Source of the DNA: Cynocephalus volans
Lineage: Eukaryota; Chordata; Mammalia; Dermoptera; Cynocephalidae
DNA length: 64,000 nucleotides
Assembly (NCBI RefSeq): GCF_027409185.1
Contig: NC_084462.1
Coordinates: forward strand, 181,340,071 to 181,404,070
Direction of reading: 5' to 3'
Of the stretch, positions 33,159-64,000 are shown piece after piece. The first letter of the stretch is position 1. Each line of letters starts with the position of its first letter. The position numbers and the translations under genes were made by a program. The notes under the pieces are model-generated. The model was not told where the DNA came from and made no database searches. It saw only the letters and a program-made list of their open reading frames with translations.

Positions 33159-33518
33159 TGTTGGGAATTGGGTTTTGCCAATTAAATGCACCCACACAAG
33201 CCTTGGAAGGTAGTATTTCCAAGGAGATTAGGAGGACAAGTGGGCTCTGGCTGGTGTGTGTGTCGGCAATGGCTGGACCCACGTCTTGCTGCCTGATCGC
33301 ATGCTTTGTGATGTGGGTGGATGCAGAGGAGCAGTCCCCTGACATCCAGATGACAGAAGCAGCAGTGGGGCCTTAAAGCACAGGTCCAGCCCCTGAACAC
33401 CTACACCTTTATCCCTTCCAGCAGTTTTGTAAACACCTAATTCCCCATATTAAATCCCTTTCTACTTGAAATACCTAGAGTGGTTCATTTCCTGCCCTGA
33501 ATGCTGAATGCCCCAACA
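33159..33518 (+). repeat. ERVL-type solo LTR
   Basis: A 360-bp block starts TGTTGGGAATTGGG and ends GCCCCAACA, with ATTAAATCCC near 33450. It resembles class III LTRs. No perfect target duplication was seen. Confidence 0.6.
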
Positions 33519-33519
33519 A

Positions 33520-34560
33520 TCTATTTTTATATAAAGCTAAATTGAAATGCTGCATCATCTTTCACACACAACCCATGCATTTATGATATATCATGGGTAG
33601 TCTTCAGTCTTGGTTTCTTTTAAGTGAAGCCAAAACTGAAGGACACTGTGGAAGCCACCTTCATATAGAATCCTTCAAATGTTTGTGATTCCCCAATGTC
33701 TTTAGTTGTCTGACTCAAATGTAATTCAACAGCATTTTTCTAGTGACTTGTCTTTATCCAGTCTCTTCAAAGCACTAAATTCAGTTTTCAGAGAACAATT
33801 CTTTTTGCATTCATATTTCATTGATTTACAGGAAATTGAATTGAATTGCATAATTACAAGTAATTATATATAATTACTTATATAATCATAAGTAGTATAT
33901 ATAAGTACAACTAGCATAAACTGAAAATAAACACAATGATTCTTAGTAAGCATGTAATACGGCAATTATATAGGGTGATTCTAAAGGAAATTGAAAACTT
34001 TCTGTGCAAAGAGGGGGCTAAAGTACAATGCCCTCCAAATTGAGAAGGTATGTGGACACCAAAAAGGGCAGGTCCATTCAGTAATCAAAGATATTTATTA
34101 ATTGGATGACTTACAGACAGGAAAGCTGGATGCAATGAAGAATTAGACATCAGCAGATGAGAGCCCCCCACACACACACACACCGAGATTAGACAATGTT
34201 TATATAGCAAATCTGCTGTTACTAGAAATAACTTGAAAGAAACATCTTAGGAAAAATAAGTTGATAACATCATTCACCAGGTGTCTTTGTGATTCACGAG
34301 GTAGTGGGGCTTGTGATTTAAGTGCTCAGACAACTGACGCCACCTGCTGTAATAAATCATTCACTCTCCAAAACCTATGTTTCTTTTACAGCTTGCTCTA
34401 AGGTTAAGGTGAAAGCAAAGAATGAGGTTGAATAGGAATCAACATGGCAAGCAGGATACAAAATTGCATTGATTTTGTCTACCTTCTAATTTCAAAAAGT
34501 TGTCATTCAGTAATTAGCATATATATATTTCTGACATTGTAGTACTGAAATTTTCAAACA
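33520..34560. other. Unrecognised sequence with a possible LTR
   Basis: 33820-33960 is AT-rich. 34060-34500 could be a minus-strand LTR (TATATAGCAA near 34200) but has no clear ends. A CTCF-like core on the minus strand (complement of GACGCCACCTGCTG) lies at about 34336-34349. Confidence 0.35.
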
Positions 34561-35720
34561 TACAGCAGAGTTGGAAAATGCTACAGTGAACACCACATAC
34601 ATTATAATATATGTAAATGGTAGTATGCCCCAAACTGTAGTGTTACTACAGTGTTTTCATTTCTCCTCCTGTGGGATGATTACACATCCTTGTCTCACAT
34701 CATTCTTGGTCGTATGACATGCTTTGACCTATGAAATATGAGCAGAAATGACATGTGCCATTTCTGAGCAGAAGCCTAAGGGCCAGCGTGTGGTTCCCCA
34801 CACAGCTCACTTCCTCTTGTCATGAAATTGGTAACACTCCCAATAGAAGCTGTCCCATCGGCCTGGGTCTTGGAATAAGATGACCCAGAGCAAAATTACA
34901 GCCAATCCTTGATGAAGATGTAGCAGGAGCGAGTAATGAACCTTTATTGTTCTAGCCACTGAGATTTGGTGTCACTTGTTACTGCAGCATGACTTAGCCT
35001 CTTCCGATCAATACAGTTACACTTGCATTCCTTGGTGTTGTGTTGTAATTTGCTGTACTGGGTTCTGTGACCACAGTGCAAAGATCATATCCAAAAGCTT
35101 CACCTGGTCTAACAGTTATTGCTGGTCCAAACAGATGAACAGAAAGAGAGGGCACAGAGCAGGAAGCCTTCAGTCAACATTCAGGAAGTCCCAGGAGGTT
35201 GACAAGACAGCTCATCATCTCTCAGCTCATGGTCTGGTGTGTTCTTCAGGGGTAGGTGAAATCCTACCATTTGCACCTGCAGCTTCTGCTGCAGCTGTCA
35301 GAGGCACCCCGAAGAGGAAGCTGACTCTGCAGGTCCCTCACTTCCAATGACAAGACTATGCTTCATGTCAGTATAAAGAGAATTACATACTGTCTGCATT
35401 AGGGCACTGATACCAGCATGCTGTGATTGCATGCATAGGGATTTGCCAAAAGTAAGTATTTTTGTGCCACCTCAGACCCATCCGATCTTTGGCCCACTCT
35501 ATTTTATGGAAGACACGGTGACAGACAGATTTGCCAGTTTAATCCATCTGCATATGGAATAGTTTATCCCACAACCATAGGAAGTCTCAGACAACTTCAT
35601 TTTCTGGAAGATTAACTCTCTCTCCCTTCCATCTCATAATCTTGAAGTTCCTTAATTAACTGCTTCGGTGATGCAGAATTCAGTGTTCTGGTCAAATTAT
35701 TGAGCTATCTCTGGCACAGT
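34560..35720. other. Old interspersed repeat remnants
   Basis: GCCACTGAGATTTGGTGTCA and GTTACTGCAGCATGACTTAG near 34960 resemble the end of an old MaLR/MER-type element. 35000-35720 is otherwise unrecognised. Confidence 0.35.
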
Positions 35721-35724
35721 GCTG

Positions 35725-36183
35725 TATTAATTTGCTGCTGGAGCAAAGTACCATAAGCTGGATGGCTACAGCAACAGAAATCTATTCTCTCACAGTTCGG
35801 AAGGCTAAAAGTCTGAAATCCAGGTGCGGGCAGAGTTGCTTCCTTCTGGAGGCTCTGAGAGAGGCATCTGTTCCATGCCTCTCTCTTAGCTCTTTGTGGT
35901 TCCGGGCAACCCTTGGCATTTCTTGGCTTGTAGAAGCATCACTCCAATCTCTGTCTCTGTCATCACATGGTTTTCTTCCTGTGTGTGTCTGTGTGTCTGG
36001 GGCCAAATTTCCTCCTTATTAGGACACCAGTCAGTGGATTTAGGCCCCACCTTATCCAGAATGACCTCATCTTAACTTGATTACATCCGCAAAAGACCCT
36101 ATTTCCAAATAAGGTTGGATTCACAGGCCCCAGGGGTTAGGACTTCAACATGTCTTTTGGGAAGACACAATTCAACCCACAAC
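35725..36183 (-). repeat. MaLR (MLT1-type) solo LTR
   Basis: TGCTGGAGCAAAGTACCATA, ACAGAAATCTATTCTCTCAC, TTATTAGGACACCAGTCAGT, AACTTGATTACATCC and GGACTTCAACATGTCTTTTG match the reverse strand of MaLR LTRs in order. Confidence 0.8.
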
Positions 36184-36577
36184 AGGTGGCCTTCCAAATC
36201 CCCAGATCTCTCATCAAGCAACTCCCCGTGAGCATGCATCAGGAGGCTCGCGTTTGTGTTGCCTGCCCTCAAAGTCTCGAGGAAATGGAGAAATGCATCA
36301 ATGACTGCCGTTTCAACATCAATGGAGATGAGCTACGAGAGCCTGGGATGAAGTAGACTGGGGACTATGCGCACGTGCAACACGAGGGTGCTCATTGCAT
36401 ATTTGCTACATTATAGAAATAAGCTGAGGCGGTTCCTTTACAAATCAGCTTTCAGGTGTTTGTCAACTTAGTTACTGAGTAATGCATTTTTTAAAAGTTC
36501 TGTTCTTTCACAATCACCCCATAACTCACCTAGTGGGTATAGAAGTACTCTGTCCACAGAAGTACTATGCCCCAAAT

Positions 36578-36782
36578 ACATAGTTATTCCACAGGGCCGA
36601 GCCTGTGGCGCACTCGGGAGGGTGCGGCGCTGGGATCGCGGCGACGCTCCCAGCGGCCGCGGGTTCGGATCCCATATAGGAATGGCCGGTGCACTCACTG
36701 GCTGAGCCGGTCACGAAAAAGGAAAAAAAAAAAAAAGAAAAAGAAAAAATGATAAGAAAGGGGTTGACATAGTTATTCCACA
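36578..36782 (+). mobile_element. GC-rich variant tRNA-derived SINE with perfect 16-bp duplication
   Basis: ACATAGTTATTCCACA is repeated exactly at 36578-36593 and 36767-36782. The element between begins GGCCGAGCCTGTGGCGCACT, has GGGTTCGGATCCCATATAGG (box B-like then second monomer) and an A-rich tail. Its head is GC-rich and distinct from the other SINEs, so it is probably a separate subfamily. Confidence 0.85.
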
Positions 36783-36978
36783 CCCATGGCACGAAAGATA
36801 CAGTTCTAAGATTTTGCAGTTAGCCAGAGAAAGACCTTGCCCTTGTGGAATTACATTCTAGTTGGGGGATGCAGCTCATAAACAGGGAGCACAAATATGT
36901 GTCATGAACAGAAATGTGCTCTGAAGAAAAATAAAGCCAGGCAAGGGGAGCACGCTGGGGACTTTATTTTAGAGATTG

Positions 36979-37400
36979 TAGTGGATTGAATTATGTTCTC
37001 CCCAAATTCACTGAAGCTTGAATTGTGTCCCCCAAGTTTTATGTATTAGAAACTTAGCCCCATTGTGAATGTTAAGAGGCTAGGAAATCCTATGATAGTA
37101 ATTGAAAGGTGGGACCTTGAAGAGGTGATTGGATTGTTGGGACCATGTAGTGGTGAATTGATTAAAAATGGCAGTCAGGGGCGTGGTTCTGAGGGCTTTA
37201 AAAAGAGAGTGAATGAGGAGGTTACTCTCTGTCTGCTCTCTCTGCTTCCACCATCTTGCAATGTGAGACCCCTGGGTCACTGTCACCACCACTAGATGGA
37301 CTTTGGACTTCCCAGCCTCAGAAACTGTGAGCAATAAATTTCGTTTTCTTTATAAATCACCCAGTTCCATGTATTTTGTTATAAGCAACAGAAATGGAGA
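36979..37400 (+). repeat. MaLR (MST/MLT1-type) solo LTR
   Basis: TGTAGTGGATTGAATTATGT, GGTGGGACCTTGAAGAGGTG, GACTTTGGACTTCCCAGCCT and CAGAAACTGTGAGCAATAAA followed by TGTATTTTGTTATAAGCAAC is a MaLR LTR in forward orientation. Confidence 0.85.
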
Positions 37401-38045
37401 TGCTGGTCAAACAGGTCCTCTCTTGCAAAGGGCAGCACAAGAGCAGAGGCCTGAATGGAGAGAAGGAGTGAGCTATCTAGGATCCTGGAGGAAAAGCCTT
37501 CTAGAAAGAAAACGACATGCAGGCTGGGGCACATCTGGTGTGATCCAGGAACAACAAGGAGGTCAGCAGGGCCAAGGGGAGAGAGACAGAAGACGAGCCT
37601 GAGGCAGAGCCAAGGCCAGATGAGGACCAGAGGACCATGAGGCAGCAGAGGACCAGCCGAGGACGTTCCTTCCCCTCGAAGTGAGATGACAGCCATGGGC
37701 ATATTTGGGCATAGAACTAAAGCCTCTGGCCTATGTTTATAAAGATGGGTCCCTTTGTTGTATGGAGAACAGCCTGCGGGCGGCTCTTGCAGCAGGCCAG
37801 GCGAGGTGAGAGGGTTTGAGTCAGGGCAGCAGCCCTGCAGGTGGAAGAGGTTGGATTTTGGAAATATTCAGGGAGAGCATCAGGGTTTGCTGTGTGATCA
37901 GACAGAAGCGTGAGGAAATGAGAGGCATCGAGGCAGCACAAGGGCTTTGGCCCGAGCATCAGGGTAGACAGTGGCAGTGTTTACTAAGATGGGGGGCTCT
38001 GAGGGAGGAAGGGCTGTGAGGGGAATCAAGAGTTCAATTTGGGAC
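37400..38045. other. Unrecognised intergenic sequence
   Basis: GC-moderate and purine-rich. The short frames show no known family. Confidence 0.4.
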
Positions 38046-38175
38046 AAAGAACAGGCAGGGCAGGGGCATTTGGTTAGAGTGTGGTGTTGGTAACAACAAG
38101 GTCAATGGTTCAGATGCATCTACTGGCCAGCCACCAAAAAGAAAAAAGAAAGAAAGAAAAGTAAAGAACAGGTGG
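38046..38175 (+). mobile_element. Monomeric tRNA-Ile SINE
   Basis: GCATTTGGTTAGAGTGTGGT followed by ACTGGCCAGCCACC and an A/G-rich tail is a tRNA-Ile-like monomer. AAAGAACAGG-CAGGG/TGGGG duplications flank it. Confidence 0.7.
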
Positions 38176-38179
38176 GGAA

Positions 38180-38760
38180 AATAGAAAACAAATAGCAAGA
38201 TGACCGACCTAAACCCACCCATGTCAATAATCAACCACCCCCACCCCCAAAAGATAGAGAATGTCAGATAGGGTTTTTCTTAAAAAGCAAGAGCTAAGGA
38301 TATGCTGCCTACTAGAAACCCACTTTAAATATAAAGGTACAAATAGATTAAAGGTAAAGGGTGGAAAAAGATATACCATTCTAACACTGATCAAAAGAGA
38401 GCTGGAGTAGTTATGTTAATATCAGACAAAGTAGATTTCAGAGAAAATAATAGCATCAGAAATAAAGAGGGACATTTCAAAATGATAAAAGAGTCAGTTC
38501 AGGAAAAGGACATAACAGTGCTAAACGCTTATGCAGCTAATATCAGAGCTTCAAAACAGAGCAAAAATGGATTGAATTGCAAGCACAAATCTACAATTAC
38601 AAGAGATTTCAGCACCCCTCTCCCAGTAATTGATAGAACAAGTACCTAGAAAATCTATAAAGATATGAAAGACTTCAACACTTTCAACCAACTTGGCTTA
38701 ATTGACATTTTCTAGAATACTCCACCCAACAACAGCAGAACACCCTTCTAAGGTTGGGAG
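38180..38760 (+). repeat. L1 ORF2 fragment
   Basis: The plus strand encodes ORF2-like sequence near 38413-38649 (LISDKVDFRENNSI and NAYAANIRASKQS), matching the RT-upstream part of L1 ORF2. It is truncated at both ends and broken by stops. Confidence 0.8.
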
Positions 38761-41700
38761 TCAGCAGGACAGAGCTGTATTGAATGTCTGAGGCTGGGGA
38801 GATGCCTGGGGAGGGAGGGTTGGTAGAACACAAAAGCGGACTGAGGACCAAACCTTGGGCCACACCAACCGTTAGAGACTGGGAAAAGGAGAATGATCCA
38901 GCAAAGGAGACCGAGAAGGAGCTGCAGGGACCAGAAGGACCAGCAGGGTGTGGCTGCCAGAAGCCAGGAGGAGAGGTGTTTAAAGAAGAAAAGAATGGGT
39001 GCCTGCTGTGTTAATGCCGTCCGCGGGCCAAGCAAGAGGAGGACTGAGAACTGGTTCCTGGATTTGGCCAGGTAGAGGCCATTGGTGACTTTAAAGAGAG
39101 GGCCTGCCCGGGAATGTGGGGACAGGGTGGAAAAGTTGATCAGTATGTTTAAGATGAGTGAGAGGCAGTGACCACGTGCACTTATTTTCAAGGAGTTTTG
39201 CTGGAAAGGGCAGCAAGGAGATGGAGAGGGGCCGGCAGCTGGGTATGGCAGGTTTCCTTTTTCTTTCTTTTTAAAGTGAGAATACATTAGAGTAGGTCGG
39301 ACGTTGGTGGGAAGAATCCAGAAGGCAGAGAGACAACATTTGTGAGCTGGGGAGCAAATTCAGGGATGGTGTCTCTAAGAGAGGATGGGATCCAGACCGC
39401 TCAGAGGCAGTGGTTTTGGTGGGGCACACAGACAGTCTTTGGCAAGAGAAGGGGCCAGGTGCCACCAGAAAGAAGGGGACAGGGCAGCCTCAGGGGCTTC
39501 AGAAGGTCTAGGCAGCCCCAGCTAATTTCATGGTGGGAGAGCCCGGGGTGAATTGTCTGCCCAGTAATGTCTTCTGACCGGCAGTGGGATGCAGGCTGAA
39601 CCACGAGATGGCATTTCCCTTCTGGTCACTGTCATTACTTGTCCTGTGACCCTTGACAAGTGATCCAAGTAACCTTGGGAAGGTGAGCCTGGTGGCACCA
39701 CCAGGATGGATGGGCAGCGAGCTGGGGAGGGGGCCTCCCTGCAAACTGGAGAAAGTTCCAGTGTGCGTGTGTCCTTTTCTGTACCAAGAGAGGGCGCTGA
39801 GACACTGCTCTGTTCCTGTCGTGAGCTCTCCTACATCCTCCAACTCCAACCCGCTGCTCTCAAAGCCTCCAGGAACCAGATTTGGTTCAGCCTCACCCTG
39901 AGGCTCACTTGACAAGGAACCTAGACAGAAGAGAGAGTGGATCCCAGAACAGGCTTCATCAGAAGGCGTCCCATAGCCACATGAACTGTAGGTGAAGTTC
40001 CCACCTAGCCCTCCAGCCACACTATGGCATCCCGAATGACGACGTGGCCTGGCTTAAAGCAGCAAGGAAGGTCCAAATCCAAGATGTGCCCTGTGGACCC
40101 CCGTTGCTGCCACCACCACTAGCACCCGTCCCTGGGGGTTGGGGGGTGGCTAACACATCTCTTTTACATCGATTAGCTAAGTGCCCACTCTGGACCAGGC
40201 CCTGCTGAGAATCCTGAAAAGCTTAGGAGACCTCCCTGCTCCTGGAAGTATGACGGATTACCCTATGGAACGAACGAATGAATGAAACCAACGTGCAATT
40301 TCAAGGGAGAAGAGGGAGGATCCAGGGCACAGAGCCTGAAGGTGCTGGGCCAGCAGGGGCTCATTCCACGGAGTGGCTCGGGGCTGCCTAAGAGACGGGA
40401 AAGGAAGAGGGAGAGGAAGGATGGGTATGAGACTAAGCACCTAACTTGGATTTGAGGAGCCACCGTGTGTGGCATTTTAGAGGGTGGTGGGGAATGGATG
40501 CGATCTCATCCTCACGGACACTTCATCACCAATTTCTGATAAAATACAAGTGTCCTAGCAGCCACTATCATCCCGCATCAACTTAGACTGAATCCTCCCT
40601 CCACCAGCCCACTGCCAACTGAAAGCAGATTCTACCACGGACAGGAGAAAGCTGAGATGGCACCACAAGCAAGTGCAAGGGAGAGGCCATGTTTGGGGTG
40701 TGACAGGGCCAGAGTCTTGTGCCAGGAGGCAGAAAGGGCACCTTGAAAGAAGGTCCCCTCACCCTTCAGTCCTGGCACAGCCTCTCCAGCTTCTGGGAAA
40801 AAGTCCTTAGAGAGCCCAGCACCCGGTGCTGACCATTCTTCTTATATATTAAGTACAGCAAACATCTTTAGAAAACTGAAAAGCAAGCATGTTTGATCAA
40901 TTCATGAATCCTTGTAAGCTGATTGTTCAGGTTCCGCCAATTTCCTTCCCCTTAGGAATAATGAACACTTTTAATTCTGAGCCTATCATCCAGGGCTGCA
41001 AATCCAGAACCTGCTGTCTGTTCCTTGGCTTTGGGCCAGGTTGCAGAAGTTTGAGTCCCTTGGATGCCTGAGTGACTGCGTCTCCCAGGGTGGTGCTGAC
41101 TCACGATGCAGCCAGCATGCCGTCTCTCTATCTGCCAGGTCCCTGTGGGTTTCTGAGTCTCAGATGGTGCATGGCCAATTCAGAGATCACTGACCTGCAC
41201 CAAATAGATTTTTCTTTCGTTCCTTCTTCTACCTCTAAAAGATATATGAAGGGAAACCCTTAGCGTGGTGCCTAACATGAAGTGAGCACCCAGTGTTAGC
41301 TGTTGGTGGTGTGTTATTATTATTCATTGTTATTATGATTATAGCACAAATTCATCACAGTTGCTTTATTACTATTTGTTTTTTTTCTGGACATTATTTA
41401 GAACTGCCTGGGCATATCACACAAGGGTAGACTGATGGAGGGCAAGAGGATGGGGTGTTAGTCTGTCACTTCCTACATAAGCTCCTTAAAGACAAAAATT
41501 ATCTGATTAGTCTCTGTGTTCCAGCAGCCCCTGGGGCATGGCACTGGGTAAATGATCAAGGAATAAGCACAGTGTATGTTTCATAGTTTTCCAGAGATGA
41601 TGTGGGAGAATCAAATCATACCATCATCATTCCACCAATCAGGACTCAGCTCTGTGACTGTGCACTTTCATATTAAACAATGTCTTTGGCTCCTCTCCCT

Positions 41701-41780
41701 TTGCCCAGTTTAAGAAGCAAGTTCCAAGCGAACTTTCAAAGGGCAGTTAATACCCGTTAGAAGAAACTACCATCTCTTAA
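38760..41780. other. Unrecognised intergenic sequence, no gene seen
   Basis: Mostly unique-looking sequence with short frames lacking family resemblance. 41260-41340 is a MIR-like remnant. A CTCF-like AGAGAGGGCGCTGAG lies near 39786. Confidence 0.4.
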
Positions 41781-41788
41781 CTGGGAAC

Positions 41789-42005
41789 GTGGGCAGCCTG
41801 GATTCTGGCCCTTATGTCGTCTTGGTGTAGGGAGGAGGTCATGGTGGATCAGAACTAGGGGAAACCTTAGTGGCTGGCATCCCAGCCCCTGCCTTGTACG
41901 GACCCAGATGCTGACGCCCACAGAATGACAGTGCCAGTTCTGGGCTGCTAGGGGAGCATCACTGTTGTAGGGAGATGCGCTCATGTGGGCGCTCACAGCA
42001 TCCTT
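41789..42005 (+). repeat. ~210-bp direct duplication, upstream copy
   Basis: It shares a 26-base exact start (GTGGGCAGCCTGGATTCTGG then CCCTTA) and many later words (CAGCCCCTGCCTT, CCCACAGAA..GAATGACAG, GGAGATGC, AGCATCCTT) with 43535-43740. Confidence 0.8.
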
Positions 42006-42009
42006 GGGG

Positions 42010-42420
42010 GGAATGGTTCCGCCATTAGGAGCCAGCTCCCATCAGAGTTTGGCTTTACCTACCTTTCAGGCGTCATTCCTGGATTTACCTTACACTGCCC
42101 CTGCAGCCGGTGCTCCAGCCACAACCATCAGGCCCCTCTGCCTTTGTAAAGGCTGGTTCCTCTGCTGGGAACGTCCCCTCCAACCTCTCCGTTTCCAGCC
42201 TAGCAGTGGGACATCTGGGCACGTCCCTCATCTCCACCGCTTTGAAAAATGTTCTCAGTCCCCCTGTGTATATCTAATAACACATCTATGGTGCCTATAT
42301 TTTGGCACTGAATAAATAACCATTCACTCAATGAGAGAACACAGGTTAAGTGCTTGGAACAATGCCGGGAATAAGCTAAGAGTTTAATAAATAGCCCTCG
42401 TCATTAACATCATTCGTTCA
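42010..42420 (+). repeat. L2 LINE fragment before the promoter
   Basis: TTTGTAAAGGCTGGTTCCTC, GGGAACGTCCCCTCCAACCT and GCACTGAATAAATAACCATT follow the order of an L2 3' end. Confidence 0.55.
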
Positions 42421-42439
42421 CTAGATTTGGAGTTTCTCA

Positions 42440-64000
<21,561 letters not shown>

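Overview
This is eukaryotic, mammalian nuclear DNA. It has spliced coding exons with GT/AG borders, CpG islands and dense interspersed repeats (L1, L2, MIR, MaLR, ERVL, Tigger-like). At least eight young SINEs derive from tRNA-Ile: the heads keep the GGTTAGCTCAG.TTGGTTAGAG-like box A and a GCTGATAAC.CCAA anticodon region, and several are dimers with fresh target-site duplications. Such tRNA-Ile SINEs are the CYN family of colugos (Dermoptera), so I infer a colugo such as Galeopterus. The gene content alone would fit any placental mammal.

The only confidently identified protein-coding gene is DYNC1H1, the cytoplasmic dynein 1 heavy chain, on the + strand in the right-hand third. Its CpG-island promoter lies at about 42.44-42.85 kb and the start codon at 42850. 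Eleven coding exons run to 62960 and encode residues 1 to about 1006 of a protein of about 4,650 residues. This is the tail: dimerisation region plus the DHC_N1 region that binds intermediate and light intermediate chains. Every exon junction keeps frame and no disruption is seen. The window ends inside intron 11.

The left 42 kb is intergenic or non-coding as far as I can tell. It holds an old plus-strand L1 (about 1.4-2.93 kb), a putative ERV1 LTR (6.08-6.67 kb), a gamma-type LTR (8.6-8.9 kb), and an orphan CpG island with CCAAT and E-box motifs (9.88-10.45 kb). Next come a solo ERVL-type LTR holding a nested mini-provirus (11.13-12.88 kb), a minus-strand L1 (13.1-15.65 kb), and a 5.75-kb env-less class III provirus inserted in an older related LTR (15.65-21.79 kb). 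They are followed by a 4-kb CpG-rich 49-bp minisatellite (25.08-29.13 kb) with a CpG-rich flank, a U6 snRNA/L1 chimeric retrogene broken by a MaLR LTR (29.66-30.28 kb), a 1.3-kb L1-5'UTR-like retroposon (30.77-32.10 kb), several MaLR/ERVL solo LTRs and an L1 ORF2 fragment (38.2-38.76 kb).

The points most worth a second look are: the minisatellite with its 294-bp higher-order repeats; the nested mini-provirus and the tRNA-Ser-primed provirus that share a leader encoding hydrophobic segments; the U6-L1 chimera; a ~210-bp direct duplication flanking the DYNC1H1 promoter and exon 1; and the orphan CpG island.
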